A stretch of 64,000 nt of DNA from Epichloe hybrida (Eukaryota; Ascomycota; Sordariomycetes; Hypocreales; Clavicipitaceae). The stretch's first letter is position 1. The number at the start of each line of letters is the position of its first letter. The notes under the pieces were generated by a model. The model was not told the origin of the DNA and ran no database searches. It worked only from the letters and a program-made list of their open reading frames with translations. Made by a program: the position numbers and the translations under genes. Shown here in pieces: positions 1 to 11,878 of this stretch. The stretch is taken from assembly GCA_019022495.1 (NCBI GenBank), contig JAFEKR010000007.1, positions 1 to 64,000 of the forward strand, in the 5' to 3' direction.

Positions 1-3000
1 AGCTAATAATATAAAGTAATAGTAAATATGTTATATAATAGTAAATAGGTTAGTTAACTACTTAGCTTATACCTAGGATAGATTTGTGTCCTAGCTAAAT
101 ACTAGAGTAATAGACAAAGATATATAGTGCTTAGAAGCTACTAGGATACTACTAAATCTTAGGTAAAAGAGTAATTAGTCTTTTTAATCTTTCCTAAGAC
201 TTTAGATAAAGGTAAAAGCAGAATTACCTAACTAAATCCCTATATGCTTAAGAATAGTAATTTTTCTAAATAGCTTAAATAATACTATAAGGAAGTATAT
301 AGTTAGCTAAGAGTTTCTAATATCTTAGAGTTACCTATAGGGTTAAGGAAAAAAGGCTAAAGTTATAATAATATCTATATTAAGTAATTATAATAGAAAC
401 TATAATAAGGAGGGTAGGAGTAATAAAAGATAATACTCTAGCTCCCTTATAAATAACTTATAGCAAAGCTTATAGTAACCTAGCATAGGCTAGAGACTAT
501 TTAAGTGCTATAAATATAGTAGCCCTAGATATAGTATAAATAGATATAATATAGTAGACTGCTTAATTTATAAAAGTAATAGGTATATTACTAAGAAGCA
601 TAAGGATAGTAGTAATAAAACCTTAGACTTAAATAAGATTTTAATTAGTTTAGCTTAGGCCTAGGATAATAGTCTTACTATAAAAAAACCTATGGATAAG
701 AGAATAAGAATATAAGTATCCTTATAGTAAGATAACCACTAGTTAGTAGTGCTAGCGCTATTTAATATAGGCGTGGAATATTTAATAATCCACCCTAAAT
801 TATTATTAAAATAGGATTAGAAGAATATAGAAAAAACAGAGATAACACTAGAAAGCGTAAGTAAGGATAAGATCTTATACTAGGGAATCCTATATAAACT
901 AGTTAAGGTAAAAGATAGCATAGGCTATATAAAGGTCTGCTAAGTTAGCTACTATATTACTAATATAGGAGAGGGAATGCTCCTAGGGATAGACTAGACC
1001 CTAGAGTATAAACCTATAGTAATAGACTAGAAGTAGGGTTTCTAGAGGTTTCTAATAACCTAAGATTATATTACTTTTATAGTAAGTAAGCAATAACTAT
1101 ATAAGGTAGTAAAGTAGTCTTCTATTACGCTATTACTAGCGTTACTAAAGATTAAGGTAGTTAACCTAGAGATAATAGAAGAAGATACTAACAAAAATTC
1201 ATTAATAGGTAACGCAGCAAGTAATAACCTAAGTTGTGGTATAGTTATAATAATAGTAGTAAAATATACCTATGTGTTAAAGAAGAAAAAACTAAGAAGC
1301 GTAATAGCGCTTTAGGCAGTGTTTCACGAAGAATTAGTAGCGTCTATATAAGAGACAGATAGTAACACACCCCTGTAGTAAATTCTAGAAGAATACGCGG
1401 AATTTGTAAATATGTTTTTAAAGGAGCTAGCTAGTAAGCTCCTGGAATTAGGTGGTTACACTTATGTAATTAAATTAGAAGAGGGAAAATAACTACCCTA
1501 GGGACTTATATATAACCTAGCTAAAAAAGAGCTAGAAGTGCTTAGGGAGTACCTAGTAAGTGCGTAGGAGAAAGGTAGATTAGAAGATTAATAAGCCTAG
1601 TAGGAGCCCTAATTTTATTTATTCTAAAAAAATCAGGGAAATTAAGGCTTTATATAGATTATAGGGGCCTTAATAGGATTACTATTAAAAATAGGGCCCC
1701 TTTACTACTAATCTCCGAAATCCTTAATTGATTAGTAATTAAAGATTTTTATGTTACTACTAAGAGGCATACTACTAGCATATATCTGTAAGGGCAATAA
1801 GTGGAAGATAGTATTTCGTTACTACTATGCACTTTAAATATCTTATAATGCCGTTCGGGTTAGTAAATGCGCTAGCTACTTTTTAGGAATATATTAATAA
1901 TACTCTTAAGGGGCTTGTAAATGAATTTTGCATTATCTACCTTAATAACACCCTAATATATAATAGTAACCCTATAAGATATATAGAGCATGTTAAAAGA
2001 GTGCTAGGGTGACTTTAGGACGCTAACCTCTATATTAACCTTAAAAAGTGCTAATTTTCGGTTATAAAGGCAAAGTTCCTAGGTTTTATTATATCTAAGA
2101 AGGGCATTAAAATAGAACTATCACGGGTTAAAGCTATTATAACCTAGCTAATACCTAGTAGTGTGTTTAATATTTAATTATTCCTTAGGTTTACAGGGTT
2201 TTACTAATACTTTATAAAATAGTATAGTAAGGTAGTAGTCTTACTAATAAACTATCTAAAGGGTATTTAACTAGCGGAGTTTAAGCTAGAGCCTAGTAAA
2301 CTTATAGTATTTAGAGAACTCTAAAAGAAGTTCTAGGAGGCACTAATCTTAGTGCACTTTAACTCACTTTATTCGCTAAGAGTAAAGATAAATGCATTTA
2401 GTTACGTAATTAGAGCTATACTTATGATATTAGTGCTAGGTAGCTAGCACCTAGTAGTATATTTTTTAAGGAAGTTAACTAATATTAAACTTCGCTACTT
2501 AACCCTAGACACTAAGTTATTAGTAATCTAAGAGGTGTTTTAAGCCTAGAGATATTACCTTATGTATTTAACTTATTAGATTATAGTTATTATAGACTAT
2601 CTGAATTACAAGTTTTTAGATGCTAAGCAGTAAGGGCACTATGTATGTAACAGTATAGTTGCGGGCCTTAAGGTTATATTACTTAGTATAGTTAATAGTT
2701 TATTATGAGAGCGCTATAAGGGCTATTTAAGCCTCTAGGGTTTTAAGAAGACGTAACTTTATTATATTATTAAGAAACCTAATAGTCCTATAAAGCCCGT
2801 AAGTGGTACGCTAACTAGGTCCGCTTATTATAAGTAGTAAGGTCACGCCTTATCTATATTTTCTAATGTTTCCGTAAGTCTAGTAAGCTTACGGGTTAGG
2901 AGTCTAGCTAGGTTAGTAGTTAGTAAGTAGCGTAGGCGCCCCCTTAAAACGCTGCTTAGCTATAATTTATCTATAAGTCTAAAAGCACACTATAAGCTAG

Positions 3001-4570
3001 CCACTTATAGTAGTATTATAGCAAGAATACAGGTAGTTTAGCGAACCTCTTCTAAGTTCGCACGCAACGTGTGTCCTATATACATAGAATTAGAGACTCT
3101 AATTTAAGTTACATTATTTTAAGCATAGTAAGGTAATAACTTTGCTATAGGTCGTAGGAAGCTGCTTAAGAGTAGTAACTTTAAAGCATTGCAAATATAG
3201 TCTATTAGGCCCTCTAAGCTATTAATGTTTTAAAATAGAGTTTTTATTCTAGTAAGTATAAGAAAGGAAATTTTGCTACTTACCTATAATAACCTAGTAG
3301 CAGGCCACTAGGGAGTTAGTAAGACCCTCTATTAGATCGTAAGTTAGTATTACTAGCTAATAATAAAGAAAGACACTAAGTTACATATGTAAACTTACGT
3401 AAGCTATTAGACTTCAAAGCTAAGGTACTACAAACCATACAGCAAGCTAGCTACGCTGCTAGTGCCTAATCAGCCTTTTTAAGAATTATTAATAGATTTT
3501 ATCACAGGGTTACCACCTGTGAAAGACGCAAATCAGACCTACGATATAATCTTAGTTATTATAGACTGTTTTACAAAATACAGTATCTATATCCCTATTT
3601 TAACGCGAATAACTAGTAATAAGTTAGCTACTATATTCCTAGAGTATATTTTTAGGGATTATAGTGCCCTAGAAGGCATTATTATAGACCGCGGTTTAAC
3701 TTTCACTAGTAGGTTTTAGATAACCTTCTGCTATCTTATTATAACTAAGTAGTAACTAAGCACCGTGTTTTACCCGCAAATAGATAGTTAGATAGAACGT
3801 TTAAACCAAGTTTTAGAGTATTATTTAAGAGCTTTCGCTTACTTTAATCAGACTAATTAGGCTAATAATCTTTTAATAGCATAGTTTACGTATAATATAA
3901 GCATCTATTTAACTTATAACTACACCCTAGCTAAGGCACTACAAGGCTATAACCCTAGGGGACTATAGTAAGTAGTTATAGACATCCCTATAGTAAATAA
4001 CTAGGCAGAGACTTATGCTACCACGCTAAGAGATAGATACGTAGTAATTAAGTAGCTTTTAAGTAACTTATAGGCTTAGTACGTAAAACACTATAATAAG
4101 AAGCGGACCCTAATAAAGTTTAGAGTAGGTAACTATATTTTATTATTTATAAAGAATATTAACTTATAGTAACCTAGTAGGAAGCTAAGTGTAAAGTACC
4201 TAGGCCCTTATAAAATTAAAAAGGTAATTAGGACTTATGGTTTAGTATACTAACTAAAGCTACCACTTAGTACGTAACTATATAATGTTTTTAATATTAC
4301 TAATCTTAAACTGTTTATAAGGGATCTAACTAATATAGAAGATATGTCCTTACTATAAGAGAACGTTACAGATAATAAGCAGGAGTTTAAAGTTAAAAGA
4401 ATTATATTATATTATTATAACAGGAGACATTAGAAATACCTAGTTAAATAGAAGGGCTATAATACTTTAGAGAACTCTTAGGTAAAGAAAAGAGATTTTA
4501 TTATAATAGATATTATTAAGAATTATAAGCGGTAACTAAGTAGCTAGTTCACAGACATAGAGTTATATTT
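1..4570 (+). mobile_element. Ty3/Gypsy chromovirus remnant, RIP-mutated
   Basis: All pol landmarks of a Ty3/Gypsy element can be read on the plus strand through many stops. They are a degenerate CCHC knuckle (about 505-600), a retropepsin relic near 750, reverse transcriptase (about 1615-2250, with [13 protein letters not shown] and MPFGLVNALAT), RNase H, the integrase zinc-finger and core (about 3250-4000) and a chromodomain (about 4425-4500, LVK-stop-KGY where families have LVKWKGY). The RT catalytic YLDD reads YLNN. Most stops are TAG where Trp (TGG) is expected, as RIP produces. The only sizeable open stretch is 66 codons at 3519-3719 inside the integrase. The 5' end lies outside the window. 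The element cannot be autonomous. Confidence 0.9.
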
Positions 4571-6446
4571 AGTAGAGTTTAGACAGCAGTAGTAACATAC
4601 AAAAAATCCAGATAAATTCTCAGAAACCTAACTCGCAGCTACTTCGCACTGATTATTCCATTAACACATCGCCTGCCTAGCCCCTAGTATTCTTACCTAT
4701 GCTAATAGGGGTAGAGGATTTGTCCTTATTATTAGAGAAATCCCCCTCCCTATACACATACATACAAAGCTCACTAGGGAGGTCTAGCAGCCTAATATAA
4801 GTAAGAAGCGTGGACGTATTAGTAGTAAGCTACTAGTGAGTTAGTAAAGCTATAAACTAGAGCATAGAAATACGTATAAATAGAAGGTTTTATATAATAA
4901 AACGTAAGCTATTAGAAATATTAATCTAGACTTCTAGATTAATAGTATTATTAAGTAGTAATATAGTAACTTATTTATTAGCATTAGCCTTATATATAAC
5001 TTCCGCTATAAGTTACGCCTGCCTTACCTAACTACGCTTATTAGTATTTTTAGTAGTTAGGAGTGTATTATAAAGTTTGTATTTTACGCGTATTAGATGC
5101 TAGTAGTATGTTAGTAGTAACTAAGTTATAGAAATAAGAGATATATATATTATTAAGAAAGTATAGATTATCTTTAGGATTACTATAAGTATTAATACAC
5201 TTAAAGAGTATATAGTATAACTAGGTAAACTAAGTAAGACACTAGTAGTATGTTAGTATATATATTAGTAGTAAGAAAGGGAGAATAAACCCTAGCGTAG
5301 TCCTTATTATTACGCGTATAATAGGCGTATTTTATTAAGTTATTTATATAAGTTAGGAGTAATATATAGTAAGATAGTAGTAAAGTTATACTTAGAGAAT
5401 TAGTATATTAGGTTAGGATAGATTTGCCCTTAATAATATATTATAGCTCTACGCTATTACTATCTTTAGGTATAATAGCCTATATTATAACTTACTATAT
5501 ATAGTAAATATAAGGAATCTTTATTTTACTAGCATTACTAGCTATAAGTTAGTAAGGTAAGCGCTAGGAGGCAGAGATATTATACTTATATTAAGATTTT
5601 TAAAGCTATATACTTCTTACTAGGAGACTTTAAAGGAGATATTAAGGAATTCTTCTTACTAGAGGAAGGTAATAGTAGTAAAGTAGTAGCTTATATTAAA
5701 GATATTATTAACTACTAGTAAGTTAATAGTAATATACTATAAGAAACTTATAAGTAAAAGATAAGTAACTAACCTTTTAGTATTTAAGAGAATTTAAATA
5801 TTTTAGATAAGGGTAAATATAAATAATAAAGTAATACTATAGGATATTAGTAATTACTATAAGAGAAGCTATAAAGCTACTAGCTTATAGGTAAAGGTAA
5901 CTTATAATACTAAGGGAGAATATAAAGGGAAGAAAAGTAAGTAAAAGTAAGGGAAAGTAAGCCTTTTTTATATTAGCCCTAGACCCCTAAGTAATTTATA
6001 CGCTATATATAGCTAATCTAGGAATTATAATATTTATAGTTATAGTTACTACTAGTAAATATATATACTAGCTATAAACTCCTAGTAAGATTAATATAAT
6101 ATCCCTAATATTAGATAAGAAGTTATTTGTTTTAAATAATATATATTACCCTATCTATTTAACCTAATTATAAAATTTAATATAGGTAGCTTATTTACTT
6201 AGTACTAATAACTTACTAAATAGAGGTATATACATTAGAGGTAATAAAGCAGTAAGTATATAGCTATTTATAATCTAAAGGTTATAAGAAGAATTACCTA
6301 GGACCTTATAATATTTATCTTATTATTTAAAGCGAACATAATGCTACGCACTAATAGTATAGCTAGTAATATAGGTATTACTATAGGTTATGTGTAGTAT
6401 ATATATACTAGCTAAGTAGCTTTTTTTAATTAAGGATAATCGTATA
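4571..6446. mobile_element. RIP-degraded retroelement sequence, possible Copia gag/protease fragment
   Basis: Very AT-rich, no usable ORF. The first 100 bases are less mutated and may be the 3' untranslated end of the Gypsy element. From about 5570 the plus strand has gag-like text, and around 6190-6260 a frame reads LLNRGIYIRGNKAVSI, which resembles the region after the protease in Copia polyproteins. No integrase or RT follows, so if it is Copia it is internally deleted. The assignment is tentative. Confidence 0.45.
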
Positions 6447-6727
6447 TTAGGGGGGTAGTATGTTAGGAGCACAGAGGCTAAGAGGCTATAGATAGGATAG
6501 TTATATAATAAAGCCCTTAGATAAGCCTTAGGTTCCGCGGATAACTAAGTAACTATAAGATAGCTATGTGTATATAGTAAGGTATTTAGATAAGGACTAC
6601 CTATAAGAAATATAGGAGGTTAGAGTTTAAGACCTTTATGCACTTACCCCTAAGTAATAGCTCTCTAGCTATAACCAAGAACCTTAGCCTTCACTTCGTT
6701 TATATCTCCCTAAACATAGTCGTGACA
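6447..6727 (+). repeat. Polypurine tract plus probable LTR (LTR about 6461-6727)
   Basis: A G-rich tract (AGGGGGGTAGTA) is followed at once by TGTTAGGAGC, and the segment ends CGTGACA near 6727. That is the TG..CA form of a 3' LTR of about 267 bp. No partner LTR was found in the window, so the 5' end of the element is lost, diverged or outside. Confidence 0.5.
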
Positions 6728-7190
6728 GTATAATAATAAGTAAATAATCTAGATTACTAAATATATAAAAGGAAGGCTTTAAACTAGCCTTAAGCACCTT
6801 AATATAAATTAAATATAGATTTAAGAGTAATATATAATAGGTAATATTAAGGTAAATTAAATAAAGACCTCTAAGATGCTTATAAATAGCTTTATAAAGC
6901 CTTTATTAGGTTAAATACATAGGGATTTTTACTATAGAATTAGCCTAAGGGAGATTCCTACCTAATTATAATACTAGAGATTATTTATAATCTCTTCCTA
7001 CACCTTAGATTATTAGCTTTAATAAATATCTTAGCTATAGGGGGTATATTAGGAAAAGCTCCCTAAAGTATTAGATATATAGGTAAGGGGCACGTACTAA
7101 CTAGGATAAGATATTAGTAAAGATAAATATATTAGAAGTACCTTCGTAGACTAGTTATTACTATAGCGCACTATGTACCCTTTAGGTACA
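6728..7190. other. RIP-mutated non-coding AT-rich DNA
   Basis: TpA-rich, CpA-poor sequence without an ORF or recognisable domain. The composition changes abruptly to normal near 7190, just beyond the 3' end of the sedolisin gene. Confidence 0.6.
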
Positions 7191-7347
7191 AAAGTCAGCT
7201 GCTGTCTGCACCTCTAATTGATCGAATTGAACACTTTTCATCATCTATCTACACCCCTACCTGACAGTTATTGTGTTAGCTATACTCCGCACATACGGTG
7301 TGTGTGGGGCCCAAAGATCGGCCTAACATTGTATTGCATCTAATGAT

Positions 7348-9386
7348 CTAAGGCAGGCGGAGGTAAAAGTCTAATAATTTTTTGTAATCCAAAGTTCCCA
7401 GACCAGACACTGCATCCCATCCCGACGCGGCGGGATAGGCCTTCAAAACACCACAACCCGTGTTGTGGCCCGCATCGACATCACGCATGAACTCGCGCGA
7501 GTGTCTATAGAGCACAGGGTTAATAAACCCGACTGGACGTTTGCCCGCATGCAGGCGCGCATCGTTGACTTTGGCAATCATGGAAGCAACCACGGGCGTC
7601 GACGCCGACGTTCCATATATCTGGTGGAGTTGGCCAACAACATACACAAGATAGCCAGTAGCCGCCGCGGCAAGATCGGGGTAACCCCTCCCACCCGGAG
7701 TGAAGTAGCCAGCCGAGCTCAGATTCATCAAATGCCTGGCGTGTTCACCGTCATTGTTCAGATATGACTCGACCGACTTTGTTTGGTAAGATGGTGACTT
7801 GAAAACACGGCTAAACCCCCCACCTGAGCTCGCAACGACCTTGCTTTTATCGCTTTCCCACATGAAGGCAGCCTCGCGTGGGAATTTCGCGCCTGGTTTC
7901 CAGGTTTGATTCATTGCATTCACCTGCGATCCGCCTACAGCCGTCACCCAAGGGCATGATGTAGGGAAATTTGGACTGAACTTCCCCGTCGTGGTGTTTA
8001 AAGATCCCGATTCGGGGTCGATACAAGTCCCCTGGGTAGAAGCAGGACCAGTGTCTCCTGACGCTGCTAACACAGTCACCCCTTGTAAGCCTAATTTCAG
8101 GAATTCAAGACACTGCCTTCTCGAATATCTTGGAGGAAGCTCGGCTTCTGGCTGTGCCCAAGATATTGAAATGACGAGAGGTGGCTTGTGGTTCCCACAA
8201 TCTAATGCATTGTAACCGCCAGGACTCTTAGAGTCAGGATAAATGGGATCTATGGCGGGATCCAATGCCGTTTTGCAGTAATGTTTATCAAATCCAGCTA
8301 GCATTGTATTGAGATTACCCCGCAGGAACTTGTCTCCGACCTGGGACAAACATCAGTAAGTCATGGGTCATGGTGTAGGCTCAAGGTAATCTGCCCGTTT
8401 TGGTCGCGAGGAACGATCAATCTTACCTGAATATCTATTACAGGCAGAGGATCAACAAGCGCCATGCTAAACCCGAAGTCAAGATTGGGCTCCATGTTGA
8501 AGGGGAAACTCTTCAGCATTGGATCCCGAAAGCCTCCATTGATTGGCAGAATGACAGGGCGGTGAGATATGAGGTTAGGTTGGAAATCTCCAAAAAACTG
8601 ATCCAAGTCTTCTCCAAGCCAAGTCAACCAATCTGACGCGTAGACTCCAACGGAGTTATCTGGGTGAGACGGCGTGCTTGAAGATGGTATTCCGTAGAGC
8701 AGCCTCAAGCATTCTGGTGTCGTGTACTTGAAACAGTCGACTTGACGACGCATATTCTTGGGCTTCGAGTTTCTAGCCCCATCTGTTCGTGGCGCAGGCA
8801 TCCGATGTTCTAAGTGTGACGCGAGGCCTCTTTCTCCAATGCGAAATTCTGCCGTGACCAGATCGACATGTTTAGAGATGCTTCTGGGAAGATAGTATGT
8901 ACTCGAACAGACATAAGTCTTGCTACCGCACAAACACTCGTTAAACTTGGTGCGCAAAAGCTTCTCTGCTTTGCTGCAGGCAATATCGAACATGAGATGA
9001 TCCACATCCAGAACCAAGACCAAATTTCCGATCAGATCTTTGAATTCTTCTAACCAACGAGTAACATCTCTGACTAGGTGAGGATCAGAAGCGAATAGAC
9101 TATCCACCTCTCTCGACGTCCAATGTTTTGCAAAATTGGCTGACTGAGGATCCGCAATATTTTGTAGATGAAGAGCTGCGGAATCTGCGACGACCCGTGG
9201 AATAGATAGCGAGAAAGTCAAGCGCATTTTCTGGTCCTGATCAACCATCTTGCGTGTAAAACACGACGACGAGGCGGAAAGGTGAGGTTCGTAAGGAACA
9301 TGGCTTTCAGATAATGCAGATGCAGATTGCAGAATGAATAGCAGCATTGAGAGCTTATGCAACATGACTGCAATGCGATGCAGCAT
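7348..9386 (-). CDS. Secreted sedolisin (family S53 serine-carboxyl protease, tripeptidyl-peptidase type)
   Basis: Two exons (9386-8427 and 8340-7348) joined across an 86-bp intron (GTAAGA..CCCAG) give 650 aa. The start at 9386 puts a hydrophobic signal peptide (MLLFILQSASALS) at the N-terminus; an upstream in-frame ATG at 9494 would bury it. Residues of roughly 40-190 match the pro-kumamolisin propeptide (ISDP-like segment, KHWTSREVDSLF). The S53 catalytic domain follows: EPNLD (E299, D303) supplies Glu and Asp, SGD (D416) the oxyanion Asp, GTSAS (S565) the nucleophile. The C-terminal DVDAGHN and GWDAVSGLGT segments fit the calcium site. Known role of the family: acid peptidases released outside the cell that cut tripeptides or internal bonds. 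The gene looks intact even though RIP-ravaged DNA begins about 160 bp past its stop. Confidence 0.9.
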
Positions 9387-10083
9387 CTGACGTTGACCTG
9401 ATCTGATGTATGGCCCTGGAGTAGATCCTAATGGACGGCTATGGATAAGCCGCTTGTGGTTTTGGCGAGTATATGGATAATAAGAAGACAACATAGCGGG
9501 CTATATAAAAAAATAAGGTGAAAACCTTGAAGTTCGTCTAAACGGAGTAGCAAATCTACTCGAATCTTATCTCTTTGGGAACCATACGGCCAAAATCGCG
9601 CACCGTAACGCCACAGTGCCCTTAGCAGTGCTTAAGGCTACAGGGGTATTCCATTGATAAGCCCTGAATCACAATAATAAATCTGTACTATTTAATGACT
9701 AATTATCTGTGGTACTTTACGGGCCATGGGTGGGAGCGGGAAGGACAAATACTCTCTATCATAATATTTACTAGTGAATATGCCCGGTCGGTACGCGATT
9801 GTGATACTACGGCCCCCGAATAGATTGACATGTAACTTTTCAGACTCTTGCATGTATTGAACAAATGAGTGGACCGGGCAATGGTTACATGCGTGAGAAA
9901 AATCAGCACTAATGCTACGTTTGCTAGCAAAATATGAATTGTGATGACTCGGCGGTCCAGATAGGCTCGCAATCTTGATAAAGCCTATTCTGGTGTGTGA
10001 AGTGTTTCGGAAGTTGTCCGAGACCAAAGTACCACTTGTGTAAGAAGTCATCTTATTCGCGCCAATAAAGTATAGGAATGAAA
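9387..10083. other. Intergenic: divergent promoter region
   Basis: Separates the sedolisin gene (minus) from a small secreted-protein gene (plus). Short ORFs on the minus strand between 9690 and 10050 show no domain and no codon pattern, so I call none. No repeats seen. Confidence 0.5.
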
Positions 10084-10091
10084 TATATAAG
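10084..10091 (+). promoter_or_regulatory. TATA box of the 10210 secreted-protein gene
   Basis: TATATAAG lies 126 bp upstream of the ATG at 10210, a plausible distance for a short 5' UTR. Strong TATA boxes suit highly inducible small secreted protein genes. Confidence 0.5.
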
Positions 10092-10209
10092 AGCCAGAGG
10101 GCCTTCTCGTAGTTTCAGTCCTATTCATCAAAGCAGTGTTCTACTTCTACAGTTAATCATTACCACCTTGCCTGATTTTATACGATCCCACGATTAATTT
10201 GTTTGCAAA

Positions 10210-10572
10210 ATGCGTTTCCCGATCTTGAGTATAATTGTCTTGGCTGGAGTTGCCGCCACGGCTCCCCTCGAGCAGACGGCCGAAGCTCGCGTATGATGCT
10301 CCCTCCACTATTTTCCTGATGCAATGTCATCTGCTAATGCTTTGATGATTGCGAATTTAGGGATTGTCTGACGTAAGCCGCCAATCTGCACTGGAAAAAA
10401 GAATATGGCTTTCTAAACTGACACTAAATACTAGGAAATTTGCCAACATGCTTGCGCCAAGGACTGTGCCAGCGGTAATGGTCTGCAGTGCCTCGCTTGT
10501 GTAGGAAGTTGTAGATACACTGGAGGTGACGGCGGCCCAGTGAATCCCGAAGAAGTCACATATTCCGAGTAA
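10210..10572 (+). CDS. Small secreted cysteine-rich protein (6 Cys), includes a 12-nt micro-exon
   Basis: Exons 10210-10290, 10361-10372 and 10435-10572, introns of 70 and 62 bp with GT..AG ends and CTAAT/CTGAC branch-like sites. The product is 76 aa: a signal peptide (MRFPILSIIVLAGVAATA), a short pro-like stretch ending AEAR, then a mature part with six cysteines (EICQHACAKDC.., QCLACVGSC) and an acidic tail. The middle exon encodes only GLSD; skipping it also keeps frame. Spacing C-x3-C-x3-C-x7-C-x2-C-x3-C is not a family I can name. The C-x3-C-x7-C core recurs in the two small proteins at 11.0 and 14.2 kb, so a distant relationship is possible. Likely an extracellular effector or antimicrobial-type peptide; that role is inferred only from size, secretion and cysteines. 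Confidence 0.7.
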
Positions 10573-11044
10573 ATTCTCGGAGGGCGGCTTAGAATAGCCT
10601 AGGACTCATTCTTTGAGTTAAAAGACTTATAAATTAAGCCATTGAGTCATTTAAACTTTCGCTCCCAGAGGTGTACGAACCCACAGTCCGTCCATTTGAT
10701 GATTTAGTGTTAATTGAGTTTTCACTGCTTCTTGACATTGAAGATAATAGCTTCTCTTGTAGCTATTTCTTCTAGAAGATGTAATAACAAAAGCGATTAT
10801 ATTGCGACTATCCGTTTTTTTTAATCAAGGCAGATTTGCTATTAGGTAAGGAGCGTTCCTTTTTCATGACATAAAGTAGTTACGGTTCTTATATTCCTTA
10901 CTAAGTGAATGTGTCCACGATGAAAATGTCGTACAAATCATTACTAAAATTCATTCTCGGTGCTACAAAGCAATAATATGCCTATCTGCGACATATAAAG
11001 ACTTCGGACTGCAACTTGGAATCGAAAATTCTCCATAACCATCG
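10573..11044. other. Intergenic between convergent small secreted-protein genes
   Basis: 3' flanks of both neighbours. No ORF, repeat or RNA gene seen. Confidence 0.5.
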
Positions 11045-11391
11045 TCACTTAGCAATGCAGGTGAGAAAACCATTCACACGCACACATTCTAGAGACTTGT
11101 CAGAGAAACAATCGTGTGTCATACGTTAGACTTGTTGGTACTTACTTCCGCTCAGAACCGGAGAATTACCAGAAGGGCCACCAAGATACTTGCAGTCGGA
11201 GCCCTCTTTGTGAGAACAGTTATTAGGGCAGTTGCAGGCATGGTCTAAAACAAGCAAGTGAGAAACTTCAGTTTCTTGCTCTGCAAGGTCCGAGATATTG
11301 TTAGGTTATCCACCTACAGGCGTCGGTTGCGACAGCAGTTGCACCGCTAATCATAAGCACGAGGGTAACGAGGCCAATTTTCATCTGCATT
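11045..11391 (-). CDS. Small secreted cysteine-rich protein, paralogue of the 14199 gene; first splice donor uncertain
   Basis: Exon 2 (11244-11146, 99 nt) and exon 3 (11088-11045) match the gene at 14199 in length, intron phase and residues: both read ACNCPNNCSHK-x-GS-x-CKY and end K-C..C after a phase-1 intron. Exon 1 encodes MQMKIGLVTLVLMIS, a signal peptide. The donor at the position homologous to the paralogue (GTAGGT, 11317) puts exon 2 out of frame by one base. A weak donor at 11345 (GTGCAA) restores frame and gives a 62-aa protein with six cysteines in the same pattern as its paralogue. The gene is therefore either spliced at a non-consensus donor or carries a one-base frameshift and is recently dead. 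A TATATTTATA stretch near 11500 could be its TATA element. Confidence 0.6.
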
Positions 11392-11878
11392 TTAGCGTGG
11401 GGATGTAGTTAGAGCACAATGAAAGTCTTTTGAATAAGGATAGAAGAGATATGTGATGGGTGTGCTGCTTGCAATCCAAGTTGGCAGAGTGAAGAGTTAT
11501 AAATATAAAATTAGCAGATCATGCATTCAGAGGTATGTCTGCCTTTCCCACCGCAATGTAAACAAAATCATGGTTTCGGTTCAGACATTTCCATAAATAA
11601 TTACTAATCCGTTCGTCCGTATACCCAAGGAAGATAATGATTATTACGGCTAACGTCAGCAGTACGTTGCATTGCATTCTTAGTGGGTGCGGTTATCTCT
11701 TCAAACTAAAAGCACAAGAGCAAAGGGACAAGAGTAAAGGGAAAACACAAAGCTATCCCTAGAATTCACTCCATAACTAGTGAGGCTGTGACTGACTTGG
11801 ATGTACAAGCATCGGCGCCCGATGGCCTGAATTGTGACAGGTCTTGCTTACACGGAGATGCATTGTTATCTTCTTTTC
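11392..11878. other. Intergenic: promoter of the 11391 gene and 3' flank of the AIM6-like gene
   Basis: AT-rich TATA-like sequence near 11500 on the minus strand, about 110 bp from the ATG. An ORF at 11766-11975 is only a frame shadow of the AIM6-like 3' end. Confidence 0.45.

Noticed and set aside
3519..3719. Stand-alone 66-aa gene
   Set aside because: It is an unbroken stretch of Gypsy integrase flanked by more integrase in the same frame beyond stops.
7348..9494. Two separate genes for the protease region
   Set aside because: The two open frames are the propeptide and catalytic halves of one sedolisin, joined by a clean 86-bp intron.
9692..10051. 119-codon minus-strand ORF between the protease and the small secreted protein
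   Set aside because: No recognisable domain, and it overlaps a second-frame ORF of similar length; likely chance.
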